NCBI RefSeq assembly: GCF_009659375.1
Contig: NZ_WJQT01000001.1
Span: 124,001 to 188,000, forward strand
DNA length: 64,000 nt
Reading direction: 5' to 3'
Source of the DNA: Fundicoccus ignavus
Lineage (GTDB): Bacteria; Bacillota; Bacilli; Lactobacillales; Aerococcaceae
Both the position numbers and the translations under genes were made by a program. Position 1 is the stretch's first letter, and every line of letters begins with the position of its first letter. Under the pieces are notes generated by a model. That model did not search any database. It was given only the letters and a program-made list of their open reading frames with translations, and was not told the origin of the DNA. Positions 45,701 to 55,220 of this stretch are shown here, in pieces.

Positions 45701-48121
45701 ATGAAATTTGTAGGTATTGTTGGAACGAATGCAGAATTTTCTTATAACCGTTTATTGCTCAAATTTATGGCGGAACATTTCGACCAAGAAGCGGAAATTG
45801 AAGTTTTAGAAATTAAAGATGTACCCATGTTTAACGAAACGGAGGATCAAAGTGCCAATGAAGCTATTCAGCACTTGAATGATAAGATTGAAGCAGCTGA
45901 CGGTGTCATTATTGCGACGCCTGAACATAATCACTCAGTTCCTTCGGCTTTAAAAAGTGTTTTAGAATGGTTGTCATTTAACTTACATCCATTTGACGGT
46001 AAACCAGTTATGATTGTTGGAGCCTCTTACGATGTCCAGGGTTCATCACGTTCGCAATTACATTTGCGTCAAATTTTAGATGCGCCAGGAGTCAATGCGA
46101 TTGTGATGCCAGGAAATGAATTCTTACTAGGGCGCGCCCATGAAGCCTTTGATGAGGCGGACCAGCTGAAAGATAGTCGAACAGTGAATTTCTTAGAAAG
46201 TTGCTTTAAGAAATTTATGCGCTTCACACAAGTTGTTAATTTATTGGCTATACCTGAAGAAATTGAATTTGTACCAGGGAATTATACTGTGACGACACCG
46301 GGACATAATGGGGATTTATCGATGGTGGTGAAGTTTTCAGAAGACCGCATTGAAGCCATTGATATTGATACAGCAGGTGAGTCAGCAGGGATTGCGGATG
46401 TTGTCTTTACGCGTATCCCTCAGGAAATTTTAGAGGGGCAAACCTTGAATGTCGATGCGATTTCGGGAGCAACGGTTACAAGCCAAGGTGTGATTGATGG
46501 TGTTGCAGCAGCGGTTCGATTAGCGGGTGCAGATCCAGAAGTATTAAGAAAACGTCCTAAAGATAATCCACAAGCTAAAGTTGAAGAAGTTGAATTGGAG
46601 ACAGACGTCGTAGTTGTAGGTGGCGGGGGTGCTGGTTTAAGTGCCGCTGCGAGTGCTTTACAAGCAGGCAAACGTGTCTTATTACTTGAAAAATTCCCAT
46701 CAATTGGTGGAAACACTGTCAGAACGGGTGGGCCAATGAATGCTGCTAATCCTGATTGGCAACGCACAATTGCTGCTTTACCTGGAGAGGATGCAACACT
46801 AAAAGCAATTTTAGAGATGCCCCTTAGTGACATTCATGCAGAATATCAAGAAGATTTCAAAGTTTTACAAAAGCAAATTGAGGCATATTTAAACGAAGCG
46901 GATGGCAAAGATGCTTATTTATTTGATTCATCGTTGTGGCATCGAATTCAAACTTACTTAGGTGGTAAGCGTCACGACTTAGCTGGCAATGAAGTTTACG
47001 GTAATTATGAATTGGTGAAAACTTTGACGGACAATGTGTTAGCTTCTGTTCATTGGTTAGAGGACATTGGTGTTGAATTTGATAAAGAAACCGTTCAAAT
47101 GCCGGTTGGTGCTAACTGGCGCCGTGGTCACAAACCGTTGAAAAATGAAGGTTATGCCTATGTATCCGCTTTGCAAGCCTATGTAGAAGCAAATGGTGGC
47201 GAGATTATGACGGATACTTCTGTTAAAGAATTATTGGTAGAAGATGGCCAAGTGGTTGGTTTAATTGCGCGTGGACCGGGACGTCGGAAAGTAACCGTTC
47301 ATGCGAAAGCTGTGGTACTTGCTTCAGGTGGTTTCGGTTCGAACACTAAGATGTTGCAACAATATAATACGTATTGGGATGAAATTGCTGACGACATCAA
47401 GACATCTAATTCACCTGCTATTACGGGTGACGGTATTGAGTTAGGTGCAGCAGTTGGAGCAGATTTAGTCGACATGGGCTTCATCCAAATGTTACCGACA
47501 ACTGATCCAAATACAGGAGCACTCTTTACTGGATTGCAAGTTCCGCCAGCAAACTTTGTAATGGTGAACCAAGAAGGTCGCCGTTTTGTGAATGAGTTCG
47601 GAAGCCGTGATGAATTATCACAAGCTGCTATTCGTAATGGTGGACTATTCTACTTAATTGCCGATGAAAATATCAAGGCGACTGCCATGAATACGAGTGA
47701 CGAGAAGATTGAAAAAGAAGTGGAACAAGGTATCTTATTCCGTGCGGACTCACTGGAAGAATTAGCTACACAAATTGGTATGGAACCTGCTGTATTAATC
47801 GAAACAGTTGAGAAATACAATACTTATGTAGAGGCAGGGTTTGATCCTGAGTTCCATAAAGGTGCCTTTGAGTATAAAGTAGAGAAAGCACCTTTCTATG
47901 CAACACCAAGAAAACCAGCTGTTCACCACACAATGGGTGGTCTGCGTATCGATGCTGAGACGCACGTCTTAACTAAAGAAGGCGATATTATCTCAGGACT
48001 TTATGCAGCTGGAGAAGTTGCAGGCGGAATTCACGCAGGAAACCGTTTAGGTGGGAATGCTTTAGCTGACATCTTTACGTTCGGACGAATTGCCGGTACA
48101 AACGCTGCTAATCAACAATAA
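45701..48121 (+). CDS. Three-domain flavin reductase (HcrB/fumarate reductase-like; FMN_red + FMN_bind + FAD_binding_2)
   Basis: 806-aa soluble flavoprotein. Residues about 1-190 form an NAD(P)H:FMN reductase domain. Residues about 200-285 form an FMN-binding domain with DAISGAT (252-258), where Thr258 would carry covalent FMN added by ApbE. Residues about 300-806 are a fumarate-reductase flavoprotein domain with [27 protein letters not shown] (proton-donor Arg), AVHHTMGG and [13 protein letters not shown] (substrate-binding His and Arg). Related three-domain enzymes reduce fumarate, hydroxycinnamates, acrylate or urocanate with NADH. The LysR-HcrA-HcrB order favours hydroxycinnamate reduction (inference). 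No signal peptide; no apbE in the window. AGGAGG decides the start at 45701. Confidence 0.87.
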   Translation: MKFVGIVGTNAEFSYNRLLLKFMAEHFDQEAEIEVLEIKDVPMFNETEDQSANEAIQHLNDKIEAADGVIIATPEHNHSVPSALKSVLEWLSFNLHPFDGKPVMIVGASYDVQGSSRSQLHLRQILDAPGVNAIVMPGNEFLLGRAHEAFDEADQLKDSRTVNFLESCFKKFMRFTQVVNLLAIPEEIEFVPGNYTVTTPGHNGDLSMVVKFSEDRIEAIDIDTAGESAGIADVVFTRIPQEILEGQTLNVDAISGATVTSQGVIDGVAAAVRLAGADPEVLRKRPKDNPQAKVEEVELETDVVVVGGGGAGLSAAASALQAGKRVLLLEKFPSIGGNTVRTGGPMNAANPDWQRTIAALPGEDATLKAILEMPLSDIHAEYQEDFKVLQKQIEAYLNEADGKDAYLFDSSLWHRIQTYLGGKRHDLAGNEVYGNYELVKTLTDNVLASVHWLEDIGVEFDKETVQMPVGANWRRGHKPLKNEGYAYVSALQAYVEANGGEIMTDTSVKELLVEDGQVVGLIARGPGRRKVTVHAKAVVLASGGFGSNTKMLQQYNTYWDEIADDIKTSNSPAITGDGIELGAAVGADLVDMGFIQMLPTTDPNTGALFTGLQVPPANFVMVNQEGRRFVNEFGSRDELSQAAIRNGGLFYLIADENIKATAMNTSDEKIEKEVEQGILFRADSLEELATQIGMEPAVLIETVEKYNTYVEAGFDPEFHKGAFEYKVEKAPFYATPRKPAVHHTMGGLRIDAETHVLTKEGDIISGLYAAGEVAGGIHAGNRLGGNALADIFTFGRIAGTNAANQQ

Positions 48122-48139
48122 TCAGGCCGAATATTAACC

Positions 48140-48178
48140 AACAAGCACCTTGCGAAAAACAAGGTGCTTGTTTTTTAC
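48140..48178 (+). terminator. Terminator of the hcrAB-like operon
   Basis: AACAAGCACCTTG and CAAGGTGCTTGTT are perfect arms, followed by TTTT. Confidence 0.85.
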
Positions 48179-48337
48179 TATGTGAAGCTATAAGTTAAGC
48201 GTTGATCTAATTGCCTTTGTGCTTCGCTTAGCTTTTTGTCTGTTAGGATGTATTCGCGGCTAACACACTATTTGAGTTTGAACGAATAGAACTATAATTT
48301 ATACAAATCGTTACAAGCATAGGTCAGGTTCGTATTT

Positions 48338-48346
48338 TGTTATAAT
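48338..48346 (+). promoter_or_regulatory. Extended -10 promoter of cinA
   Basis: TG-T-TATAAT, 30 bases before the start codon; no standard -35. Confidence 0.55.
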
Positions 48347-48375
48347 AGGCGTAACAGTACGAAAGGAGAAGTCTT

Positions 48376-49644
48376 ATGAAAGCAATGATTATTTCGGTTG
48401 GTTCTGCTTTGTTAAAAGGTTCAGCTACCAACACTAATGCAGCCTTTCTGTCGCGTGAACTCACTGCTTTAGGTTTTGATATTACGGAAAGTATAATGAT
48501 TCATGACGACGAAGAAAAGTTGCTTGAAGTTCTAAAGAAAGCGGAAGCCCAAGTGGAATTTATTGTGTTAGTGGGTGGTCTGGGGCCTGATGATAATGAT
48601 ATTGTTAAAACAACTTTAGCGAAACATTTGGATCTAGATTTAGTTTTGGATGAGGAAACACAAAATCGTATTATGACTTATCATAAGAATTCGAGTTTGG
48701 TGATGCCGAAAAACAATCAACTTCAAGCTTTAACTTTACTTGGATCTACGCCTTTAGTGAATGTGACCGGCTTAGCGTTGGGGATGTTTCATCAAACAGA
48801 TACGCATCATTATTTACTATTACCAGGACTAGCTGATGAGTTAGTACCAATGTTTATTGAGAATACGAGACCACTTTTACTTGAGAAATTAACGGATAAA
48901 CCTTGTGTTTCTAATCGCATTATTCGGCTATATGGTCTCACGATGGCACAGGCTCATCAAGAACTAGGTGAAATTGCGACGACAGTCGAGAATCCGATTA
49001 TTCAGATTTATCCAGCTGATATTGAAATTGAAGTTCAGTTGACAGCGCGAGCAGATACAGAAGAAGATTGCCACCAACTGATTGCGAAAGCTGAAAAACA
49101 GATTGAAGAGCGATTGGGTGAATACATTATTGGTTATGGGACAGAAAATTTGCCTAACATAGTTCGCCAGCTGCTTAAAGAAAACAAGTTGAAATTAACA
49201 GCTGCAGAAAGTCTAACGGGTGGTGCTTTTCTGAGTGAAGTATCTAGTTTGTTTGAGGCAGGCTTAATTTTAGATGGTGGGATTGTGACCTATAGTGAGG
49301 TGACGAAGCACGATGCACTTGGAGTGACGAAGAAAACGATTGAAACACATGGCGTAGTCAGTGCAGAATGTGCTTTTGAAATGGCAGAGAAGTCTTTGAA
49401 AATGTTTGATGCGGACATTGCAGTTTCGCTTTCTGGGGTTGCTGGACCGAGTTTACTTGAGAATGAAATCCCAGGTACAGTTTGGGTTGGAATCGCAGTT
49501 AAGGATCAAAAGACATTTGCTCGCAAATTTCATTTTGGATATAAGCGTAACTTGAATCGACGTCATTCGGTTTGGAGTGCGTTCAATATGGTGCGGAAGC
49601 ATATTTTGGAAGAGGAAATTGAAGAGGTTGTTTATAAAAAATAG
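48376..49644 (+). CDS. cinA: CinA-family protein (MoaB-like domain plus nicotinamide-nucleotide amidase domain)
   Basis: 422-aa two-domain protein. The N-terminal MoaB/MogA-like domain (1-170) has SVGSALLKG and VGGLGPDDNDIVK, the latter divergent from the usual GGLGPTxDD. The C-terminal PncC-type domain (about 260-415) has TAAESLTGG, which in characterised enzymes carries the serine that deamidates nicotinamide mononucleotide, and LSGVAGP. Function is NAD repair/pyridine nucleotide salvage and, in some species, competence. It is not beside recA as in many Firmicutes. AAAGGAGAAG precedes it. Confidence 0.85.
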   Translation: MKAMIISVGSALLKGSATNTNAAFLSRELTALGFDITESIMIHDDEEKLLEVLKKAEAQVEFIVLVGGLGPDDNDIVKTTLAKHLDLDLVLDEETQNRIMTYHKNSSLVMPKNNQLQALTLLGSTPLVNVTGLALGMFHQTDTHHYLLLPGLADELVPMFIENTRPLLLEKLTDKPCVSNRIIRLYGLTMAQAHQELGEIATTVENPIIQIYPADIEIEVQLTARADTEEDCHQLIAKAEKQIEERLGEYIIGYGTENLPNIVRQLLKENKLKLTAAESLTGGAFLSEVSSLFEAGLILDGGIVTYSEVTKHDALGVTKKTIETHGVVSAECAFEMAEKSLKMFDADIAVSLSGVAGPSLLENEIPGTVWVGIAVKDQKTFARKFHFGYKRNLNRRHSVWSAFNMVRKHILEEEIEEVVYKK

Positions 49645-49820
49645 TCTAATGGTCAGAAGAGTTTCGGTAATAAATGTTATATTATGAAATTCGGATGATT
49701 TGCAACTGGAGAGCGTGAACCGTAAAGTTATCATAGAAACTTTAGTTAGTGTGATTGTGCAAGTATTGAAGCAAACGAGATGATGGTCAAACAAGCAAGT
49801 TTATCTGAGGAGGTAATCAA

Positions 49821-50327
49821 ATGAGTGAAGAAAAAGAATTAACACGTGAAGCGCATGTTGAGAAAGTTCGTCAATTGATTAAAGATAGTGAGATTGCATT
49901 GTTAACAACCGTGACACCAGATGGTTTAGAGACACGTCCGATGGTAACCCAAGAAATTGAGTTTGATGGAGATTTATGGTTTTTCACATTGAAAGATACA
50001 GCCAAAGTTACCGAAATTCAAGAAAATCCGGCTGTGAATGTGGGTTATGTACATAAGAGTAAGTCTTTCGTTTCAATTCGTGGTGTAGCTGAAGTGGTAG
50101 AAGATACCGATAAGAAAGAGGAACTTTGGAATAAGGCTTACGAGGCAATTTTCGATGTTGATGCGAATGATCCGACGTTAATCTTGCTCAAAGTTCTTGT
50201 GCAATCCGTTGAGTATTGGGAAGCGGGCAGTATTGTGAAGAGTGCCTTTAATATCGCGCGCAAACTGTTAATCAATGATGCTGAAACGGAATTTGGTACT
50301 AATGCGACAGTTGAATTAGACGTTTAA
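49821..50327 (+). CDS. General stress protein 26-like, pyridoxamine-phosphate-oxidase-fold flavoprotein
   Basis: 168-aa split-barrel protein. The N-terminal EIALLTTVTPDGLETRPMV and DLWFFTLKDTAKVTEI are typical of GSP26, which binds FMN or FAD. Function in stress is not defined. GAGGAGG precedes the start. It runs towards the crtO gene and shares a bidirectional terminator with it. Confidence 0.85.
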   Translation: MSEEKELTREAHVEKVRQLIKDSEIALLTTVTPDGLETRPMVTQEIEFDGDLWFFTLKDTAKVTEIQENPAVNVGYVHKSKSFVSIRGVAEVVEDTDKKEELWNKAYEAIFDVDANDPTLILLKVLVQSVEYWEAGSIVKSAFNIARKLLINDAETEFGTNATVELDV

Positions 50328-50345
50328 TCGCGATACCTATTATTA

Positions 50346-50372
50346 TAGAGCAGCCCGTGTTGGGTTGCTCTA
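50346..50372. terminator. Bidirectional terminator between the gsp26-like gene and crtO
   Basis: TAGAGCAGCCC pairs with GGGTTGCTCTA around five bases. Weak T/A tracts flank both sides, so it can serve both convergent units. Confidence 0.6.
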
Positions 50373-50398
50373 TTTAGGTATAAAGGAATGATAAAACA

Positions 50399-50884
50399 TT
50401 AACGTAGACCACTCATCCGAATTAGCTTAAGAAGTCGCGGCCGATTGTAACGTTGAATGATGATAAAAGGCAGGTTCGCGATGAGTGCATATAGAATCAT
50501 TAGCCATCCTGCCCAAACTGGATTCCAAATAAAAAATAAAGGCGCAGGTAACATCGAAACCCAATGGGTCCACTCAGCGCGCTGTGTTTCAATCACGAAT
50601 TTTTCCAGCGTTGCTTTATCCGAGCGAGCAACTTTTTTCTTATTAAAAGCTTTTTTGAAGATGGACGAACTATCGGGTAAAGCGTCTTTCCATTGACGAA
50701 TATGGAGAGAAACCTCCCAAAACTGCCCGTCTTTTTCCCATTTAAAGCTGTTAAACCAAGCATTTTTGCGTGAGAAGTAGTGGTCGGGTATCTGGAGCGC
50801 TAATAGAGAAACACCTAAATGAATCGCCAACCATGCGATGATATTGAATATAATAATCAAGCTATTGGGTAACTCAAACACCAT
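50399..50884 (-). CDS. crtO: Glycosyl-4,4'-diaponeurosporenoate acyltransferase
   Basis: 161-aa membrane protein like staphylococcal CrtO, which adds a fatty acid to glycosylated diaponeurosporenoate as the last step of staphyloxanthin-type pigment synthesis. Shared features include IPDHYFSRKNAWFNSFKWEK, the ETQRAEWTHWVSMLP block and the C-terminal IIIQRYNRPRLLKLIR. It has three to four membrane segments. Last gene of crtP-aldH-crtQ-crtO, 22 bases after crtQ. Confidence 0.9.
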   Translation of the reverse strand: MVFELPNSLIIIFNIIAWLAIHLGVSLLALQIPDHYFSRKNAWFNSFKWEKDGQFWEVSLHIRQWKDALPDSSSIFKKAFNKKKVARSDKATLEKFVIETQRAEWTHWVSMLPAPLFFIWNPVWAGWLMILYALIANLPFIIIQRYNRPRLLKLIRMSGLR

Positions 50885-50906
50885 TATTTATCACCTCTCA
50901 AAAAAG

Positions 50907-52019
50907 TTATAATGAAATATCGCGGCCTTTCCAAGACACGCGGCGTAGTATAAACGTTTTAAACCCTGACCATGCAAACAGCCCAACAAAGAATCCAAAC
51001 AAAATAGGATAACATATCAGTGCTAGCCAATGGAAATTACCTGCTAAACGAGCCATTCGACAGAAGTGGCTACCCAAAATAACGTAGCCCACAAGCGCTA
51101 TTAATGCTGAAACCCATTGTTGAGTGAACACAAAATAGATGGGAAAACTAAACGCTATAAACGCCCCAGCAATGAAGAGGCTGATACCAAGCGTAATCAG
51201 CGGATGAGTTGCCAGAGCGGCTGTCGCAAAGCTTTTAGACCAGCCTTGAGAGAGTTCTGAAAGACCTTCAGGGTACATTCTAAAATTCAATGTATCCTTG
51301 CCTCCATAAAGCTTCACTGGTAAATCTTGTTTGATAAGTTCTTTACCAAGTTCAACGTGGTCCATCATGGCTTCACGACTTTTAGCATGCCCACCCACTT
51401 TAAAATAAGTATCGCGACACACGAGTAATGAAGGACCAAAGGCTCCGGCTGTTTGAAACTTATGTTGAAAAAAAGAGAACTGATTCATGCCGACAAGCAC
51501 AATTATATTAAAAACCGTCGAGAAATTCTCGTATGTTTTTTCAACTATATGATAAGGTTGAATCGACAATGCTCCTTGCGCATCTTGTATTTGAAAGGCT
51601 GCAATGATGTTGGATAAGCTATTTACCTGCGTAAATGATACATCTGCGTCCAGAAATAGTAAGTAATCACCTTGGGAGGCTTTGGCACCAGCCCAACAAG
51701 CGGCTGATTTTCCTAGCCACTTTTGGTCATCGCGTTGGAAAGTCACGACTTGAGCTCCATTTTCTGTAGCCACACTTGCCGTATCATCATTTGAATCATC
51801 ATCGATGACTAGTAACTCAAAAGGCTGAAACTTTTGCTGGTGGATGGATTGTAACAAAATGGGTAAATTATTCGATTCATTTCGAGCGGGTATAATAATG
51901 GATAGTTTTTTATTCGCTGTATTTGATACTGGTCTCTCTTGAATAAAGGGGACTCTCCAGAGAATCAGCCAACTACTGATCAAGGCTAAACCTAAACTTA
52001 CGCAGTAGATGATTAGCAT
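50907..52019 (-). CDS. crtQ: 4,4'-diaponeurosporenoate glycosyltransferase
   Basis: 370-aa GT2-family enzyme that glucosylates diaponeurosporenoic acid. An N-terminal membrane helix is followed by LSIIIPARNESNNL, the DDSNDDT loop and the DxD motif in LFLDADVS; KWLGKSAACW is typical of CrtQ. Three or four C-terminal membrane segments end the protein. It lies 13 bases after aldH and is coupled to crtO. Confidence 0.92.
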   Translation of the reverse strand: MLIIYCVSLGLALISSWLILWRVPFIQERPVSNTANKKLSIIIPARNESNNLPILLQSIHQQKFQPFELLVIDDDSNDDTASVATENGAQVVTFQRDDQKWLGKSAACWAGAKASQGDYLLFLDADVSFTQVNSLSNIIAAFQIQDAQGALSIQPYHIVEKTYENFSTVFNIIVLVGMNQFSFFQHKFQTAGAFGPSLLVCRDTYFKVGGHAKSREAMMDHVELGKELIKQDLPVKLYGGKDTLNFRMYPEGLSELSQGWSKSFATAALATHPLITLGISLFIAGAFIAFSFPIYFVFTQQWVSALIALVGYVILGSHFCRMARLAGNFHWLALICYPILFGFFVGLFAWSGFKTFILRRVSWKGRDISL

Positions 52020-52032
52020 CTAAATCGCCTCC

Positions 52033-53433
52033 TTAAAAAATAATGCGTCTAAAACGCTTCAAGGCAGCCAAGGCGCCTTCGCTGTAAGGTGGAAATTGTT
52101 GCGGAAGTAGTAAAGGCGTCTTTTTCTGATAAAGAGTGCGTTGATAAGTGAAGGTTTTAATGCTAGCTTCGCCGTGATAATTTCCTAAGCCACTTTGTCC
52201 TTTACCACCAAAAGGAGCATTTGGACTCGTGACGTGGACCATTAATTGGTTAACGCTTAAGGCCCCACTTTCTAATTCCTCCTGGATATACTGAATGTGT
52301 TGTTTGTCTTTGGTAAATAGGTAAACAACTAAGGGGACGGGAAGTTGTTGATATTGCGATACGATTTCTTCGATTGAATCATAAGGAATAATCGGTAAAA
52401 TCGGACCGAAAATCTCATCTTTAGCCAGGGCACTTCCAGCTACAACATGTGTCATGAGTGTTGGGGCCATAAAACAAGTTGCTTGATCAACTTCTCCGCC
52501 GTAAAAAATTTCACCATCCTTTAAAAAATCTTCTACATGTGCCAAATGTTTTAGGCTAATCAGTCTACCGTAATCTTTGGACTCGATAGGTCTTTCGCCA
52601 TAAAACTCAATAATTTGTTGCTTGGCTTGTTCTAGAAATTGAGTAAAGTAGGCACGAGGTACGAAAACAGTATCTGGTGCGATGCAGGTTTGACCAGCAT
52701 TTAAAAATTTACTCCAAACAATCTGCTTAACGGTATCTGGATTAAGCTTAGTATCATCAACGATACAAGGATTTTTACCACCTAATTCTAAAGCAACCGG
52801 TGTTAAATGCTTGGCAGCCGCTTGGTAAACTTTAGTACCTGTTTGTGGACTTCCAGTAAAGAAAACGAAATCCCACCTCATATTTGTCAACATTTGTGCC
52901 ACTTCACCGTCACCTTCGACAACGAAGAATAAATCAGGTGCGAAATATTGTGGAATAAGTTCGGCTAATAATTGGCTCACGGCGGGTGCGTACTCTGAGG
53001 GTTTCAAAACGACACTGTTACCAGCCGCAATGGCGCCTAAAGCAGGCCCCAAAGCTAACTGTAGCGGATAATTCCAAGGAGATAGGATCAGAATACTGCC
53101 GAAAGGCTCTGCCATCACGCAAGTTTTTTCTAAGCCGCTCAGCAATAAACGACGTTTGACTGTTGGTTTGACCCATTTAGCCAAATGCTTCATCGTGTGG
53201 TCCAATTCATTTAATAGGAAGGCTACTTCTGTGGCATAGGCTTCTAGAGCTGGTTTGCCTAAATCCTCATTTAATGCGAATAGCCAACGCTCTTCGTTTT
53301 CGATTAAAAGACGCTTAAATTGTTTCAAGGCATCGAGACGCAAATTTAAATTGCGACGACCTATTTTTTGACAATGCAATCTTTGACGTTTTTGAATTAT
53401 TTCTAAGGCCTCAACCGTAACATTTGTAGTCAT
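52033..53433 (-). CDS. Aldehyde dehydrogenase of the carotenoid cluster (diaponeurosporenal dehydrogenase)
   Basis: 466-aa ALDH of the fatty/long-chain type. Motifs are SPWNYPLQLALGP, FTGSPQTGTKVYQ, Glu in LELGGKNP, Cys in NAGQTCIAPD and the C-terminal APFGGKGQSGLGNYHG. The C-terminal hydrophobic region (LKRFRRIIF) is like membrane-associated ALDH3 enzymes. Its position between crtP and crtQ shows that it oxidises 4,4'-diaponeurosporenal to the acid, a step that in Staphylococcus aureus is carried out by an enzyme encoded outside the crt operon. 18 bases separate it from crtP. Confidence 0.88.
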   Translation of the reverse strand: MTTNVTVEALEIIQKRQRLHCQKIGRRNLNLRLDALKQFKRLLIENEERWLFALNEDLGKPALEAYATEVAFLLNELDHTMKHLAKWVKPTVKRRLLLSGLEKTCVMAEPFGSILILSPWNYPLQLALGPALGAIAAGNSVVLKPSEYAPAVSQLLAELIPQYFAPDLFFVVEGDGEVAQMLTNMRWDFVFFTGSPQTGTKVYQAAAKHLTPVALELGGKNPCIVDDTKLNPDTVKQIVWSKFLNAGQTCIAPDTVFVPRAYFTQFLEQAKQQIIEFYGERPIESKDYGRLISLKHLAHVEDFLKDGEIFYGGEVDQATCFMAPTLMTHVVAGSALAKDEIFGPILPIIPYDSIEEIVSQYQQLPVPLVVYLFTKDKQHIQYIQEELESGALSVNQLMVHVTSPNAPFGGKGQSGLGNYHGEASIKTFTYQRTLYQKKTPLLLPQQFPPYSEGALAALKRFRRIIF

Positions 53434-53451
53434 TTTAACTTGCTCCTTTAT

Positions 53452-54968
53452 CTAGTCTTTAAAAGTACGTATTCTTTGTTGTGTTGCCACAATTTTATCA
53501 TGAACTTGCTGACCGCTAAGGGTCACCATCGGCATACCAGGGCCAGGATTAACCGTCCCCCCGACAAAATATAAATTATCATAATCACTACTAGTTTTAG
53601 GATGCTTGAAACCACGATTTTTCTTGCGATTTGACACCGTGCCATAGATAGCTCCGCGATGAGAATAATAAGTCTTCTCGATATCTTCAGGTAACCAAAC
53701 ATCTTTTGTGACGATACGCTCACGTAAATCCGTTAACCCATTCTTTCCAATTTATCGAAGACTCTTTCTTCCAAAGCTTTATAATCTTCTGGGGTGAAGG
53801 GTTTATCAGGAATATAAGGAATGTGTGGTAAAATTTTAAGGTTCTCATGCCCTGGAACGGTTTGACTAGGATCTGTTTTATTGACGTTCACTAAATAAAT
53901 TGTTGGATCAACCGGTAAGTCATGATCATGAAAAATCGTTTGGAAATTTTGTTTAGCGTCTTGTGAGAAAAAGAAATTATGATGACGCAGTTGCGGATAT
54001 TCACCTCTAACCCCGAGATGAATCACTAAACCAGAGCTAGCCGGTTCAAATTCTTTTTCGAGTTGTTGGAGTTTCTTAGGTGTTTCTCCGAGCAGTTTCT
54101 CAGAAAATGGGATAACTTCCATATTCGAAACAAAATAATCAGCTTTGATACTTGTGCCGTCTGCTAGTACTGCCGAAACAATTCGATTTTCTTCTTTCTT
54201 GATGCCAGTTACTTCTGAATTTACATGAAAATTGACACCTAATTCTTTACCTAAGCGCACAATCCCATCCGCGATTCGGTGCATTCCGCCCGGTACGTAC
54301 CATATCCCTTCAGAATGCTGCATGTAAATCATCATATTTAAAATAGCAGGTGCATCATAAGCAGAAGAGCCGACATATTTAATAAAATACGCTAACATAT
54401 CTTTAAAGTTAGGATTAGTTATACGTTTGTCAATCGCTTCAAACATAGTTGAATTTAGATCAAAGCCTTTTAGACTATTGAGTAGCCCATGGTGTTGAAT
54501 CACTTCTGAAACCGTATCTAAACCTTCACCGAAATAACCAGATAGGGTCAAATCATATAATTCTTTAGCGTAAGCGAGAAAATCACTGTATTCCTGCATA
54601 TCCTGCTCAGTTAAAGAAGAGTTGCTTTCTAACATTAAGTTTAAGTCGCTAAATAAATCAATGACAGTATTATCGGAAAAAAATGATCGCCATTGATGCT
54701 TAACCTCTACGGTTTCAATATAATCGTCCATTTTAACGCCACTGCGAATAAACATTTTTTCAAAAATAGGCTTCATCGTTAAGATAGAAGGTCCTAAATC
54801 AAAACCAAAACCATCTTGTTCGAGCCGATTTAACTTGCCGCCTAAATGAGCATTTTTTTCATACAGTGAGACTTTAAAGCCACTTTGAGCGAGGGAAATC
54901 GCAGCTGAAAGGCCTCCGAGTCCGCCACCGATAATTGCTATTTTTTTGAGAGAATTATCTTGTTTCAT
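53452..54968 (-). pseudogene. crtP: Frameshifted diaponeurosporene oxidase (CrtP)
   Basis: The first 411 codons encode a CrtP-type carotenoid oxidase: KKIAIIGGGLGGLSAAIS (FAD), GFGFDLGPSILTMK and GGMHRIADGIVRLG. The frame stops at TAA after KLERMG, but the +1 frame continues exactly as expected: [26 protein letters not shown] and [20 protein letters not shown]. One G lost from the run at 53737-53739 explains it; with it the protein would have about 505 aa, as in staphylococci (497). The truncated product lacks the C-terminal FAD-binding part and should be inactive, unless the base is a sequencing error or is restored by slippage. AGGAGGT precedes the ATG. Confidence 0.9.
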
Positions 54969-55002
54969 ATTTATTACCTCCTGTAATCATGCGAAATATT
55001 AA

Positions 55003-55018
55003 TTTATCACTTGATAAA
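55003..55018. promoter_or_regulatory. Operator-like palindrome 1 (crtP side)
   Basis: TTTATCACTTGATAAA, extended to AATTTATCA-CT-TGATAAATT over 55001-55020. It shares TTTATC-N3-TGATAA with a second site at 55154. It lies 35 bases upstream of crtP. Confidence 0.6.
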
Positions 55019-55132
55019 TTATGTCTATTTAATATTACTTGGCTAATTATTAGATGTAAAGAATTTTAGATTTTAAACAAGGAATTTCTTTAAATGAACA
55101 CAATATAAAAATAGCTTAAAAGTATGAGCGGT

Positions 55133-55138
55133 TATAAT
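55133..55138 (+). promoter_or_regulatory. -10 element of the crtN-crtM operon
   Basis: TATAAT, with only a weak -35. The second TTTATC palindrome begins 16 bases downstream, at the expected transcript start, which fits repression. Confidence 0.5.
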
Positions 55139-55153
55139 TTACATCGCACAAGA

Positions 55154-55169
55154 TTTATCGTATGATAAG
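55154..55169. promoter_or_regulatory. Operator-like palindrome 2 (crtN side)
   Basis: TTTATCGTATGATAAG, matching site 1 at TTTATC-N3-TGATAA. Together they suggest one dimeric regulator for both divergent carotenoid units; the MarR gene at 57629 is the candidate. Confidence 0.6.
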
Positions 55170-55220
55170 TATACGGAAATTAAATAAAGAGAGAACTAAG
55201 ATTGAAAGAGACGGTGTAAG

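Noticed and set aside
46420-46833. Long open frame opposite the HcrB-like gene.
   Set aside because: Antisense shadow caused by codon bias; the other strand carries family motifs.
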